Of a stretch of DNA of 64,000 nucleotides, positions 1-8,099 are shown piece by piece. The stretch covers positions 218,467 to 282,466 of the forward strand of contig NZ_JAQZSJ010000004.1 of the NCBI RefSeq assembly GCF_029360585.1. The letters run 5' to 3'. Numbering within the stretch: position 1 is the first letter of the stretch; the number at the start of each line of letters is the position of its first letter. The stretch is from Cohnella caldifontis. GTDB taxonomy: Bacteria > Bacillota > Bacilli > Paenibacillales > Paenibacillaceae. Below the pieces are notes generated by a model that searched no databases, was not told the DNA's origin, and worked only from the letters and a program-made list of their open reading frames with translations. The translations under genes and the position numbers were made by a program.

Positions 1-1
1 C

Positions 2-820
2 AAAATGTTCACCGCCACCGAAGACAAGGACATCCATCTGCGCATGATCCATAAGCCTTGCGGCACCCCGATCACTTACGCCCGCTCTTGCCCCCATTGC
101 CAGAAGGAGGCGGAGTGGGAAGAAATCACGAAAGGCTACGAATACGAAAAAGGCCGCTTCGTGCTGTTCGACGGGGAGGAGCTGGACGCGATCAAACCGG
201 AAAATACCCGCGCGATCCAGATCTTGGACTTCGTCGACCTGACGGAAATCGATCCGATCTATTTCCAGAAAGCCTACTACTTGTCCCCCGACCAGGCGGG
301 CGCAGGCGCATATAATTTGCTGCTCGAAGCGATGCGCCAATCCGGCAAAATCGGAATCGCCAAAATCGCCATCCGCAGCAAGAGCAGCCTTGCCGCCATC
401 CGCGCGGTCGAGAACTGCATCTGCATGGAAACGATGTATTATCCCGATGAAATCCGCTCGCTTCAGCTCGTCCCGAACCTGCCCGCCCAGACGGCCGTGA
501 ACGAACGCGAGCTGAGCATGGCGCGGATGCTGATCGACCAGTTGTCGACCCCGTTCGATCCGGAGAAATACACCGACGATTACCGGATCGCCCTCCAGGA
601 AGCCATCCAGCGCAAAATCTCGGGACAAGGCACCGACGTCGTCACCGCTCCCGCCGCGGAGCGCACGAACGTCATCGACCTCATGGCCGCGCTGCAAGCC
701 AGTTTGGAGGCGGTCAAGACCGCGCCCGCGGCCGATACCGGGACGGCCCCGGCAACCGGCGGACGCGGACCGAAAAAACCGCGGGCTCCCCGGACCCGCA
801 AAACCGAAACCGCTCCTTGA
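2..820 (+). CDS. ku: Ku protein (NHEJ), 5' end cut by window edge
   Basis: Bacterial Ku homodimer subunit that binds DNA double-strand ends and recruits the LigD polymerase/ligase in non-homologous end joining. The frame is open from base 2 and the first visible residues (K-MFTATEDKDIHLRMIH) match a region normally preceded by about 20 residues of the Ku core (W.G.ISFGLVNIPVK), so the true start lies left of the window. The Cys-containing stretch CGTPITYARSCPHC and the beta-barrel core (residues 1-215) are intact. The last 55 residues are low-complexity and basic (GPKKPRAPRTRK), as in Ku tails that contact DNA. A terminator follows. The LigD-type polymerase gene lies 1.6 kb downstream on the same strand. 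Confidence 0.95.
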   Translation, partial: KMFTATEDKDIHLRMIHKPCGTPITYARSCPHCQKEAEWEEITKGYEYEKGRFVLFDGEELDAIKPENTRAIQILDFVDLTEIDPIYFQKAYYLSPDQAGAGAYNLLLEAMRQSGKIGIAKIAIRSKSSLAAIRAVENCICMETMYYPDEIRSLQLVPNLPAQTAVNERELSMARMLIDQLSTPFDPEKYTDDYRIALQEAIQRKISGQGTDVVTAPAAERTNVIDLMAALQASLEAVKTAPAADTGTAPATGGRGPKKPRAPRTRKTETAP

Positions 821-870
821 GGAGTGCCGGCAGCCGGCCGCATGACCATCCGCGATTCCGACGCTCCCGA

Positions 871-901
871 CCCCATCCCCTTACGGGGACGGGGTTTTTT
901 A
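871..901 (+). terminator. Intrinsic terminator after ku
   Basis: A 10-bp stem with one A-C mismatch (CCCCATCCCC / GGGGACGGGG), a TTAC loop and a run of six T. It ends the Ku transcript before the next promoter. Confidence 0.9.
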
Positions 902-933
902 CGTTTTTCCATTTCTTCGGCCAATAGTATTCC

Positions 934-963
934 TTGACAGGAATATTCCTTATAAATTATATT
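934..963 (+). promoter_or_regulatory. Promoter with overlapping palindrome upstream of SRPBCC gene
   Basis: TTGACA at 934-939 and TATATT at 958-963, 18-bp spacer. A perfect 12-bp palindrome AGGAATATTCCT (939-950) overlaps the -35/spacer. A second, imperfect dyad AGTATTCCT-TGAC-AGGAATATT is centred on the -35. This arrangement is typical of a repressor operator; the repressor is not identified. Confidence 0.6.
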
Positions 964-1023
964 AAGAACGACAGGAAATCACATCCATATCTAGAAAAAC
1001 CGAAACATTCGAGGAGGAACCGT

Positions 1024-1515
1024 ATGAGCCCAATCGGAACGAAAGCCACCGTACGCGTCGAGGACAAAACCTTAATCGTGGAACGCGTCTTCCACGCGCC
1101 AAGGGAATTGGTGTGGGAAGCGTGGACGACCCCGAAGCACGTGTCCCGCTGGTGGGGCCATGGAGGCGTGCCGCTGCACGTCTGCGAAATCGACCTTCGG
1201 GTGGGAGGGAGCTACCGTTACGTTCAACGGGGGGAAAACGGAATGGAGTTTCCGTTCATCGGCCGGTACCGGGAAGTGGTCAAGCCGGAACGGCTGGTTT
1301 ATACGATGGTGTTCGACATGGAACCGTACAATCAGCACGAATCGGTCACGACCGATACTTTCGAAGCGCTTGAAGACGGAAAGACGCGGCTGACGATGCG
1401 CACGGAGTACGATTCCGTCGAAGCGCTGCAGGCGTCGGTCGCGTCCGGAGCCGAGCAGGGAGCCATTGCTTCCATGGAACGCTTCGCCGAACACTTGGCG
1501 GGAATGGGAGGCTGA
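1024..1515 (+). CDS. SRPBCC (AHSA1-type) domain protein
   Basis: A 163-residue START-like (SRPBCC/Aha1 C-terminal) protein. It opens with the usual family pattern ERVFHAPRELVWEAWTTP, continues with RWWG and GGSYRY, and ends with a C-terminal helix (ASMERFAEHL). These cytoplasmic proteins form a hydrophobic pocket; the ligand cannot be read from sequence. The start is the ATG at 1024, preceded by GAGGAGG at 1011-1017; an in-frame extension back to 934 would cover the promoter and is rejected. The DUF1801 gene begins 6 bases after its stop, so the two form an operon. Many relatives are encoded beside an ArsR-type repressor; none is seen here. Confidence 0.88.
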   Translation: MSPIGTKATVRVEDKTLIVERVFHAPRELVWEAWTTPKHVSRWWGHGGVPLHVCEIDLRVGGSYRYVQRGENGMEFPFIGRYREVVKPERLVYTMVFDMEPYNQHESVTTDTFEALEDGKTRLTMRTEYDSVEALQASVASGAEQGAIASMERFAEHLAGMGG

Positions 1516-1521
1516 TCGCAC

Positions 1522-1914
1522 ATGGCGGAAGCAAAAAAGAAATTCGAGACGGTAGACGAGTACATCGCCAGTTTTTCTCCCGAAGTTCAGCTCGTTCTTC
1601 GGCAAATCCAAGGAGCGATCCAAGCGGTTCTTCCGGAGGCGGAGGGAATGATCAGCTATCAGCTTCCGGCGTTCTCGCAACACGGGGCTGTGATTTACTA
1701 TTCCGCTTACAAGGACCATTACTCCATTTCGGTCCCGCCGCCGTTCGCCGTATTCGAAGCGTTTAAAGACGAACTCTCCCCCTACGAAGTGACGAAAACG
1801 GCCGTCCGTTTTCCGGCGGACCGACCGGTGCCCCTGGAGCTGATTCAGAAAATCGCGGTATTCAAAGCCAATGAAAACCTGCAAAAATCATTGGGCAAAA
1901 AGAAGAAATCATAA
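1522..1914 (+). CDS. DUF1801 (YdhG-like) protein
   Basis: A 130-residue protein of the DUF1801/YdhG fold. It starts with the typical segment TVDEYIASFSPEVQ.VLRQIQ, has the central ISYQLPAF strand and the HYSISVPPP segment, and ends in a Lys-rich tail (KSLGKKKKS). Some relatives are called intracellular iron chaperones (frataxin-like), but the family function is poorly tested. It is co-transcribed with the SRPBCC gene 6 bases upstream, a common pairing in Bacillota. A 14-bp hairpin follows the gene. Confidence 0.88.
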   Translation: MAEAKKKFETVDEYIASFSPEVQLVLRQIQGAIQAVLPEAEGMISYQLPAFSQHGAVIYYSAYKDHYSISVPPPFAVFEAFKDELSPYEVTKTAVRFPADRPVPLELIQKIAVFKANENLQKSLGKKKKS

Positions 1915-1926
1915 TGCGGGGAATGA

Positions 1927-1959
1927 AGAGGGAGACCGCCAACAAGGCGGTCTCCCTCT
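1927..1959. terminator. Hairpin between convergent genes
   Basis: A perfect 14-bp stem (AGAGGGAGACCGCC and its complement) with a 5-base AACAA loop, lying between the DUF1801 gene and the convergent small membrane gene. There is no T run on either side, so it is either a weak bidirectional terminator or an RNA-end stabiliser. Confidence 0.6.
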
Positions 1960-1987
1960 ATGCGCTGCGGATGGCCCGAAGAAGGAT

Positions 1988-2224
1988 TCATGAATACCAT
2001 TCCTGCAGCTCCAACAGCAGCAGGCCGGCGGCGCCGAATAGAACGCCTCCGACGCGAATCGCCCGGCAGTAAGCAGGGAACGCGTCCTCGGATAGGCTGC
2101 CGCCTTGCAGGACGCGCCATAGAAAACCCGGATGAAGCGCGGTGAACCAGGCGGTCCCGGTCGTCACCACCAGCAGCAACGCGAGAAGGAAGGAAACCGG
2201 AGAAGGCGCTGCGGTTACGGGCAT
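1988..2224 (-). CDS. Small membrane protein, DUF6199-like
   Basis: A 78-residue protein with two predicted membrane helices (about residues 9-28 and 58-74) joined by a short polar loop containing HPGFLWRVLQ and FPAYCRAIRVGG. The P-x-x-x-W, basic and R-x-x-G layout resembles the DUF6199 small membrane family of Bacillota; this is a resemblance by eye only. The ATG at 2224 was chosen because AGGAG lies 9 bases upstream; an in-frame TTG six bases earlier is too close to that site. Function unknown. Confidence 0.6.
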   Translation of the reverse strand: MPVTAAPSPVSFLLALLLVVTTGTAWFTALHPGFLWRVLQGGSLSEDAFPAYCRAIRVGGVLFGAAGLLLLELQEWYS

Positions 2225-2447
2225 TCGCAATTTCTCCTGACCTTAGGATAATATTTAGGGCTCACTCTTCTTTATGACGCGCACGGGCAGATCGTGCAGA
2301 CGTTTACGGGGAATCCCGAAAAATTCGATGCCAAATCTCCATCGGAACCGCGAAACAAATTTAGGGGGATCGGAGGCAACGGACGGGGATGGATCGCGCC
2401 GGAATGGGCAACAATTTTGGAAAAGCCCATCCGCAAGGAGGACGAGC

Positions 2448-3347
2448 ATGCCAACGGCCCAGAAGACGGTGCTGAAACTCGGCGATTACGAGCTGAACGT
2501 CACGCATCCGGACAAGCCGATCTGGCCCGACCGGAACATCACCAAATTGGTCTACCTGCAGCAGCTGATCAAGCTGGGGCCTTATTTGCTGCCGCACACG
2601 GAAGGGCGGTATTTGACGACGATCCGTTTTCCGGAGGGTATCGGGGGCACGTCGTTCTATCAGAAAAACGCGCCGCAGCCGACCCCCGGCTTCGTCCGAA
2701 CCGCCATGGGCGGAAGCATCCGATACGTCGTGCTCGATTCCATGGAGACGCTGCTCTGGCTCGGCAGCCTGTACAGCCTGGAACTGCACGTCTCCTGCGA
2801 ACGGATCGGGGAGACGCTGCCGGACCGTTGGATCCTCGACATCGACCCCTCGCTGGAAGAAGAGCCGCGGATCATGGAAGCCGCTTCCCTGGTCGGCGAG
2901 CTTCTGCATTCGCTCGGGCTCGATGCCGTTCCGAAGACGTCCGGCGCGACGGGCGTGCAAGTCGTCATGCCGATCGAGCGGGGGCCGACGTTCGACGAGC
3001 TTCGCGCGTTCGGCAAGTTCGTTTCGGAATATTTGGCGGCCCGGCACCCGGAACTGTTCACGGTGGAACGGTTCAAAAAAGACCGGGGCACCCTGATCTA
3101 TCTCGATTACCTGCAATTTTATCCCGGGCGTACGCTCGCCGCCCCTTACACGCCGAGGGCCCGTCCCGGCGCGCCCGTGTCGACCCCCCTGACATGGGAA
3201 GAAGTCGGCCGCAATCCCGCCGCGGCCGACTTCAACCTGTTCAATATTCACGAACGTCTGCGGATCCGCGGCGATCTCATTTCCCGGATGAAGCCGCAGC
3301 CCCTGGCCGAAGTGATCCGCAGCATGGAGGGCCGGCGCAGGCCCTAG
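2448..3347 (+). CDS. ligD: Stand-alone LigD-type DNA polymerase/primase (NHEJ)
   Basis: A 299-residue archaeo-eukaryotic primase-polymerase of the LigD POL family, which fills and extends broken ends during Ku-dependent repair. Visible hallmarks are the N-terminal HPDKPIWPD, the metal-binding DIDPS motif (about residue 130), TSGATGVQVVMP (the SGxxGxH motif with Gln in place of His), and DYLQF...RTLAAPYTPR with PVSTPLTWEE near the C-terminus. No ligase or nuclease domain is fused, so the ligase must be encoded elsewhere. The ATG at 2448 follows AAGGAGGAC; a longer in-frame extension to 2274 has no ribosome site. It lies close to ku, which supports the NHEJ role. Confidence 0.9.
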   Translation: MPTAQKTVLKLGDYELNVTHPDKPIWPDRNITKLVYLQQLIKLGPYLLPHTEGRYLTTIRFPEGIGGTSFYQKNAPQPTPGFVRTAMGGSIRYVVLDSMETLLWLGSLYSLELHVSCERIGETLPDRWILDIDPSLEEEPRIMEAASLVGELLHSLGLDAVPKTSGATGVQVVMPIERGPTFDELRAFGKFVSEYLAARHPELFTVERFKKDRGTLIYLDYLQFYPGRTLAAPYTPRARPGAPVSTPLTWEEVGRNPAAADFNLFNIHERLRIRGDLISRMKPQPLAEVIRSMEGRRRP

Positions 3348-3376
3348 GGAAGCCCCCTCTCCGCCTCCCGTCCCGC

Positions 3377-4810
3377 TTACAACAGCGGCGACAGCATCCG
3401 CGCGAGCGCCTGCTTGGCCTTGACGCTCCGAGGGCGCTTGCGGAAGCCGGACAGCTCGATTTCCCGGCTGTCCTTCAAATCCTGCAGGAAATCCCGCTCC
3501 AGCTCCGCGATCCTCTCCCCGTCGAACAGCAAGGCGTTCGTCTCGAAATTGCTGAAGAAGCTGCGCAAATCGAGATTGGCCGTCCCCACCGAAGCCATCA
3601 AACGGTCCACGATCACGACCTTGGCGTGGATGAATCCCCGGGCGTATTGCCAGAACCGCACGCCGTAACTCATCAGCTCATCCACGTAGGACATCGTCGC
3701 CGCATGGACGAGATAAGTATCCGGCACGAGCGGCACGATCAGCCGGACGTCGACGCCGCTCATCGCCGCCGTTTTCAGGGCCATGGCCACGCTGGCGTCC
3801 GGAATGAAATACGGCGTCGTAATCCATATGCGTTCCTTGGCGACGGAGAGCGCGGCGAACAGCGTCTCGTGGATGGCGTCGTCCCTGCGGTTCGGCCCCC
3901 CGGCCACGATCTGCACCGTCTCGCTGCCCGTACAGCCGTGGCGGGGAAAATAGTCCGGCCCGTCCGGACTCAGCCCCGTCGCCGTCTCCCAGTCTTTCAG
4001 GAACACTTCCTGGAGGCCGTATACCGCGTCGCCCTCCGCCTCCAGATGCGTATCCCGCCAGAAGCCGAGCTTGGGGTGCTTCCCCAAATATTCGTCCCCG
4101 ACGTTGATGCCGCCTACGAACCCCCGGGTTCCGTCCGTCACGAGGATTTTCCGGTGGTTGCGGTAATTCATCCGTTTCTTCAGAAACGTGGGGCGCAGCG
4201 GAAAAAAGCTGGCGTATTCCACGCCCGCCTCCGCGAGCGGCGCGAAGAAGTTTTTCTTGATTTTGATGCTGCCGATCCCGTCGTACAACAGACGGACTTC
4301 GACGCCCTCCCGCGCTTTGCGGATCAGTTCCTCGCGGAACGTGCGGCCCGTCTCGTCATCCCGGAGGATGTAGGTGGAGAAATGGACGTGATGCTTCGCG
4401 GCGCGGATCGCGGCCAGCATCGCTTCATAGGCGGCTTCGGCGTTCGTCAGCACCCGCGTCCGGTTGCAGCCCGTGATCGGAGAAGCCCCGGCTTTGCGCA
4501 GCAGCTTGAACAGCCGCTCCTGGCGGGCGAACTCCGGGCTGGGCATCTCCTCCGGCCCGGAGACCAAACGGCTCTTCTCGAGGATGTCCGCCCTCCGGTG
4601 CTCGTCGATGCCGCCCCGCCGCCGGACTTTCCTTCTTCTCTGGTACTCCTGGGCCAGAAAATAATACAGTACGAATCCGACGATCGGAAACAGGAACAAA
4701 ATGAACAGCCAAGCCATCGCGTTGGCCGGTCTGCGGTATTCCAAGACGAGAATGGTCGCCGCCTGAAAGACGAAGATGACCAAAATCCCGATGAGCCAAT
4801 GCAAATGCAT
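3377..4810 (-). CDS. cls: Cardiolipin synthase
   Basis: A 477-residue phospholipase-D-type enzyme that joins two phosphatidylglycerol molecules to make cardiolipin in the membrane. Two N-terminal membrane helices (about residues 4-22 and 31-52) are followed by two HKD motifs: NHRKILVTDG near residue 218 and HAKVVIVD near residue 395, each with the downstream Gly/Asn pattern (GGIN, GTAN). Length matches the family. It has its own extended -10 promoter and lies downstream of, but separate from, the EPS genes. The ribosome site (AGCGGGG) is modest. Confidence 0.95.
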   Translation of the reverse strand: MHLHWLIGILVIFVFQAATILVLEYRRPANAMAWLFILFLFPIVGFVLYYFLAQEYQRRRKVRRRGGIDEHRRADILEKSRLVSGPEEMPSPEFARQERLFKLLRKAGASPITGCNRTRVLTNAEAAYEAMLAAIRAAKHHVHFSTYILRDDETGRTFREELIRKAREGVEVRLLYDGIGSIKIKKNFFAPLAEAGVEYASFFPLRPTFLKKRMNYRNHRKILVTDGTRGFVGGINVGDEYLGKHPKLGFWRDTHLEAEGDAVYGLQEVFLKDWETATGLSPDGPDYFPRHGCTGSETVQIVAGGPNRRDDAIHETLFAALSVAKERIWITTPYFIPDASVAMALKTAAMSGVDVRLIVPLVPDTYLVHAATMSYVDELMSYGVRFWQYARGFIHAKVVIVDRLMASVGTANLDLRSFFSNFETNALLFDGERIAELERDFLQDLKDSREIELSGFRKRPRSVKAKQALARMLSPLL

Positions 4811-4848
4811 GCGTCAACCCCGCTTCGATCAACATGTCCGGAAATCTT

Positions 4849-4857
4849 ATTATACCA
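4849..4857 (-). promoter_or_regulatory. Extended -10 promoter for cls
   Basis: On the minus strand TGGTATAAT, a perfect TATAAT with an extended TG-n element, lies 39 bases upstream of the cls ATG. No good -35 was found at 17 bp, as is usual for extended -10 promoters. Confidence 0.6.
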
Positions 4858-4899
4858 CCATTCCCCGACAAGCGAAGTTGAACACGCTCCTTGCGAATC

Positions 4900-6084
4900 T
4901 CATTCCGATTGGCGCGTATATTCCGGCATGAAGCCGACGGGCGTTTTCTCCCGATATAGCCGATGGTAATAGTGCTCGATCCGCCGGATGACGGCATCCT
5001 CCGTAAAGTCCCGTTCAATCGCTTCCCGAGCGTTCCGGCCCAGGCTGTCCGCGAACGTCTCGTTCTCCAGCACTTGCCGGAACGCGGCCGCCAGGCGGCC
5101 TTCGTCTTGCGGAGGGACGAGCAGGCCCGTAAGCCCGTGCCGCAGCAGCTCCCTCGTTCCGAGAACGTCGCTGGCGATGACCGGCTTCGAATACGCCATT
5201 CCTTCCATCAGGATCCGGGGGAGGCCTTCCTTCTCCGAAGTCAGCGCCACCGCATCCGCCAGTTGGACATAGGGGTAAATATCCGTTTGGTGGCCGACGA
5301 TTTTCACGTGATCTTCGAGTCCGAGCGCCGCGATGCGGCTGCGGATCTCCGCTTCGAGCGGCCCCTTGCCGGCCAGCAGGCAGACGAAATCCGCGCACCC
5401 CTCTTGAACCAGGCGATGGATGCCGCGCAGCAGGAAGAAGTGGTCTTTCACCGGCTCCAGCCTCGCTCCGACCAGGATGACTTTCCGTCCGGGGGAGATC
5501 CGCCACGCCGCCCGGATCCGATCCAATTCTTCCTCCGTAATGGACGCGCGTCTGCGGTCCAGCCGTTCGAGATCGACGCCGTTTCCCTCGTAGAAGACGA
5601 GCTGCCTTGGGGCGTAAGCCCGGATTTTCTCCAGGTCTTCCCGGTTCTGCGACGCGATCGCGTCGCAGAATGCCGATGCCAGCTTTTCCAGCATGCGGTA
5701 AACGAAATGGGCGATTTTGCCCTGTCCTTCATAAAAAGGCAGGCCGTGCGCCGTGTGAATGACGACGGGGATGCCCGCCAGCCTGGCGGCGATTCTGCCG
5801 ACCAGTCCGGCTTTGGCCGTATGCGTGTGGACGATGTCGTATTTTTCCTTCCGGAACAGCCGCATTAACCGAATGATCGATAAGAAGTCCTGCAAAGGAC
5901 GGATTTTCCGGTGCATGGGAACGAACGTCATCGGCAGCGGGTACTGTCCCATCAACCTTTCGTCGTATCCCTCCGCCGACGAGATCAGATGGATGCGATA
6001 GCCTCTCCGCGCCAGAAGCGCCAGCTTGTCGACCAACACCTTATGGCTGTTGCTGGACGTGCATAGATGGGCAACCTTGAACAA
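4900..6084 (-). CDS. GT4-family glycosyltransferase (EPS)
   Basis: A 394-residue GT-B fold enzyme. The N-terminal domain has VAHLCTSSNSHK and HTHTAKAGLVGR; the C-terminal domain has VGARLEPVKDH and the nucleotide-sugar EX7E region (EKEGLPRILMEGMAYSKPVIASD). It probably adds a sugar to the lipid-linked EPS repeat unit on the cytoplasmic face. The start is a TTG at 6084 with AGGAAGGGG eight bases upstream. It begins 24 bases after the sugar transferase stop and is the last gene of the EPS set. Donor and acceptor cannot be told. Confidence 0.9.
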   Translation of the reverse strand: MFKVAHLCTSSNSHKVLVDKLALLARRGYRIHLISSAEGYDERLMGQYPLPMTFVPMHRKIRPLQDFLSIIRLMRLFRKEKYDIVHTHTAKAGLVGRIAARLAGIPVVIHTAHGLPFYEGQGKIAHFVYRMLEKLASAFCDAIASQNREDLEKIRAYAPRQLVFYEGNGVDLERLDRRRASITEEELDRIRAAWRISPGRKVILVGARLEPVKDHFFLLRGIHRLVQEGCADFVCLLAGKGPLEAEIRSRIAALGLEDHVKIVGHQTDIYPYVQLADAVALTSEKEGLPRILMEGMAYSKPVIASDVLGTRELLRHGLTGLLVPPQDEGRLAAAFRQVLENETFADSLGRNAREAIERDFTEDAVIRRIEHYYHRLYREKTPVGFMPEYTRQSE

Positions 6085-6108
6085 GTCGTTTACCCCTTCC
6101 TTCGCCGC

Positions 6109-6759
6109 TTATCTCGCGCCGTCTCCGGTCAGCACGACCTTAACCGTCCGCAGCAAAATCTTCATGTCCAATCGGAATGAAAAATGCTGGATGTAATACA
6201 TGTCGAGCTCCAGCTTCTCCCGCGGGGTAATCTCGTAGCCTCCGTTGATTTGCGCCCACCCGGTCAGACCCGGCTTGACGAGCAGCCGCCCGACGAACCC
6301 CGGGATCTCTTCGTTGAACCGGGCGACGAAAACCGGACGTTCCGGGCGGGGCCCGATCAAGCTCATTTCTCCCCGCAGCACGTTGATCAATTGGGGAATT
6401 TCATCGATTCTCGTCTTGCGGAGGAAGGAACCGACTTTCGTGATCCGCGGGTCGTTCTTCTCCGCCCATTGGGCGCCGTTCTTCTCCGCGTCCAGCCGCA
6501 TCGAGCGAAGCTTGATGACTTTGAACAAGCTGCCTTTCCAGCCTACGCGTTCCTGGACGTAGAACACCGGTCCGGGAGATTCCGCGTAGATGGCGGCCAT
6601 CGCCGCGAGCAGCAAAGGGGAACTCAGCAGCAGCCCCGCAAGCGAAAACGCGATATCCGCCAGGCGTTTGATCGAGACGTAGTACTTTTTCCGTTCCGCG
6701 TAGGGGGCGCTCCAATCCAGAGCCGCGGAGGTTTCCGAAAGCAAGCGGCTTTCCATCAT
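6109..6759 (-). CDS. Priming undecaprenyl-phosphate sugar transferase
   Basis: A 216-residue short-form bacterial sugar transferase (WcaJ C-terminal/EpsL type) that puts the first sugar-1-phosphate on undecaprenyl phosphate, the committed step of EPS assembly. KRLADIAFSLAGLLLSSPLL is the membrane entry helix (about residues 31-50). It is followed by SPGPVFYVQERVG, FKVIKLRSM, TRIDEIPQLINVLRGEMSLIGPRPE, and KPGLTGWAQINGG, all family signatures. It lies directly downstream of the composite repeat and its terminator-like hairpin, and AAGGAG precedes the ATG. It is separated from the main EPS cluster by that element. Confidence 0.94.
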   Translation of the reverse strand: MMESRLLSETSAALDWSAPYAERKKYYVSIKRLADIAFSLAGLLLSSPLLLAAMAAIYAESPGPVFYVQERVGWKGSLFKVIKLRSMRLDAEKNGAQWAEKNDPRITKVGSFLRKTRIDEIPQLINVLRGEMSLIGPRPERPVFVARFNEEIPGFVGRLLVKPGLTGWAQINGGYEITPREKLELDMYYIQHFSFRLDMKILLRTVKVVLTGDGAR

Positions 6760-6788
6760 TTCCGGTTCTCCTTCCTTTCCTTTCCGAC

Positions 6789-6824
6789 AAAAAAACCGTC
6801 AGGGAGCAATTCATCCCTGACGGT
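6789..6824 (-). terminator. Intrinsic terminator inside EPS locus
   Basis: On the minus strand an 11-bp perfect stem ACCGTCAGGGA / TCCCTGACGGT with an 8-base loop is followed by seven T (6795-6789). It lies between the LCP gene and the priming sugar transferase, 30 bases before the latter's start, so it would stop or attenuate readthrough into the last two EPS genes. It is also the end of repeat element A. Confidence 0.8.
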
Positions 6825-7053
6825 CCTATTGTTTCGTGCCTCTGAAGTCACTCTTCAGCAACTTTCCCACGAACATGCTCAATCCTGTACTCAAATGAAC
6901 CATTGGGACCCGTCTGTCCAGAGGAGCAGGGTTTAAGCTTGCGCGGCAGGCTTAATCAGCTGTTGCCCCATGCGTTGGCGGGGTTTAAGCTTGCGCGGCA
7001 AGCTTAATCAGCAGTTGCCCCACGCGCTAGCGGGGGTTAAGCTTGCACGGCAA
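6789..7053 (+). repeat. Composite repeat element, copy A (short)
   Basis: Three parts: the hairpin CCGTCAGGGA...TCCCTGACGG; a lead of about 105 bases (6825-6930) closely matching 63175-63278; then about 2.5 copies of a 52-bp tandem unit (boundaries near 6972 and 7024). Each unit has the dyad TTAAGCTTGC-GCG-GCAAGCTTAA and a CAGCTG. The lead carries CTGAAG-TCACT-CTTCAG. No coding sense: 52 is not a multiple of 3. A long second copy is at the right end of the window. Confidence 0.9.
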
Positions 7054-7121
7054 AACAGCCGCGCCGCTTTCCTCCGGAAAGCGATTCGACTGGGATTCGG
7101 CGCGTTTATTTGCGATTGGGA

Positions 7122-8099
7122 TCAAGCCGTCTCCATGCTGTTTTGCAGGCGTTCATGGACGCGTTCTCTTTCCCCTGCATCGACCATGTAGTACCAGATG
7201 CCGTCGATCATGCGGCCGCTGCCCTTGATTTCCATGGTCGTCAAGGCATACTGGTCCATTCTTTCCGTCATGCATGCCCGGAGAAATTCGAACTTCATGT
7301 TCGTGCGAACGCTTTGTTCGACTTGCTTGAACAAGGAATCCGCGCGGACCAAAGTTCCGGCGCGGACGGCTTTGCGCATCAGGCCGGCAATCAGATCCCG
7401 TTGTCTCGCGTTGCGGCCCAGGTCGCCTTTCGGATCGTCATACCGCATCCGCGAGTAGAGCAGCGCTTCGGAGCCCGACAGCGTCAACGTCCCTTTCTCG
7501 AACGTCCGGCCGTGCATCGAAAACGCGAACGGATTGTGCACCTCCACGCCGCCCAGAATGTCGACGATCCGGCTGAACTCCTCCATGTCGACCTTCACGT
7601 AATAATCGATCGGGTAATCCAGGAACTTCTCGACCGTCTGGATCGCCATGTCGACGCCGCCGAAGGCGAAGGCGTGGTTGATTTTGTCCACCGTGCCCCG
7701 CCCGACGATCTCCGTTCTCGTGTCGCGCGGAATCGAGAACAGCAGGATCGATTTCGTTCCCGGGTTGACGCTCATGACGACGATCGTATCGGACCGTCCG
7801 ACGTCGTTGGTCCGCCGGTCGACCCCGAGCAGCAGCACGGTGAACGGATGCTCCGGATCCGCTTCGTTGCCGGCGCCGGCCGTCTTCCCCGCCGAGACGC
7901 GGATGGGTCCGCCTTTCCCGTCCTGGGCCGAGGCGGGCGCGGACCGCACGTAAGCCGGCGCTTTCCTCGGCTCGTATATATGGTCGGCCGTCGTCTTCGC
8001 CGAATAATAAACATAGACCAGCGAGCCGGCTGCGGCGAGCAGCGCGGCGGCGAAAAGAGCGCCGCCCCACGCCGCCGCTTTTTTCCAAGGAACCCTCAT
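7122..8099 (-). CDS. LytR-CpsA-Psr (LCP) family protein
   Basis: A 325-residue membrane-anchored LCP phosphotransferase, the family that attaches undecaprenyl-linked glycopolymers to peptidoglycan. A short basic N-terminus and one membrane helix (about residues 11-32) place the catalytic domain outside. The domain shows FTVLLLGVDRR, GRSDTIVVMSVNP, SIPRDTRTEI, KINHAFAFGG and LYSRMRYDDPKGDLGRNARQ, with the conserved Asp and Arg residues that bind the pyrophosphate lipid. Its ATG overlaps the upstream glycosyltransferase stop (ATGA), so translation is coupled. It likely fixes the EPS of this locus to the wall. Confidence 0.94.
   Translation of the reverse strand: MRVPWKKAAAWGGALFAAALLAAAGSLVYVYYSAKTTADHIYEPRKAPAYVRSAPASAQDGKGGPIRVSAGKTAGAGNEADPEHPFTVLLLGVDRRTNDVGRSDTIVVMSVNPGTKSILLFSIPRDTRTEIVGRGTVDKINHAFAFGGVDMAIQTVEKFLDYPIDYYVKVDMEEFSRIVDILGGVEVHNPFAFSMHGRTFEKGTLTLSGSEALLYSRMRYDDPKGDLGRNARQRDLIAGLMRKAVRAGTLVRADSLFKQVEQSVRTNMKFEFLRACMTERMDQYALTTMEIKGSGRMIDGIWYYMVDAGERERVHERLQNSMETA

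Noticed and set aside
2294..4969. 891-codon open frame across the polymerase and cls genes
   Set aside because: Shadow frame overlapping two well-supported genes on opposite strands.
6789..7053. Insertion sequence
   Set aside because: There is no transposase frame and no terminal inverted repeats with target duplication; the element is a hairpin, a lead and direct repeats.
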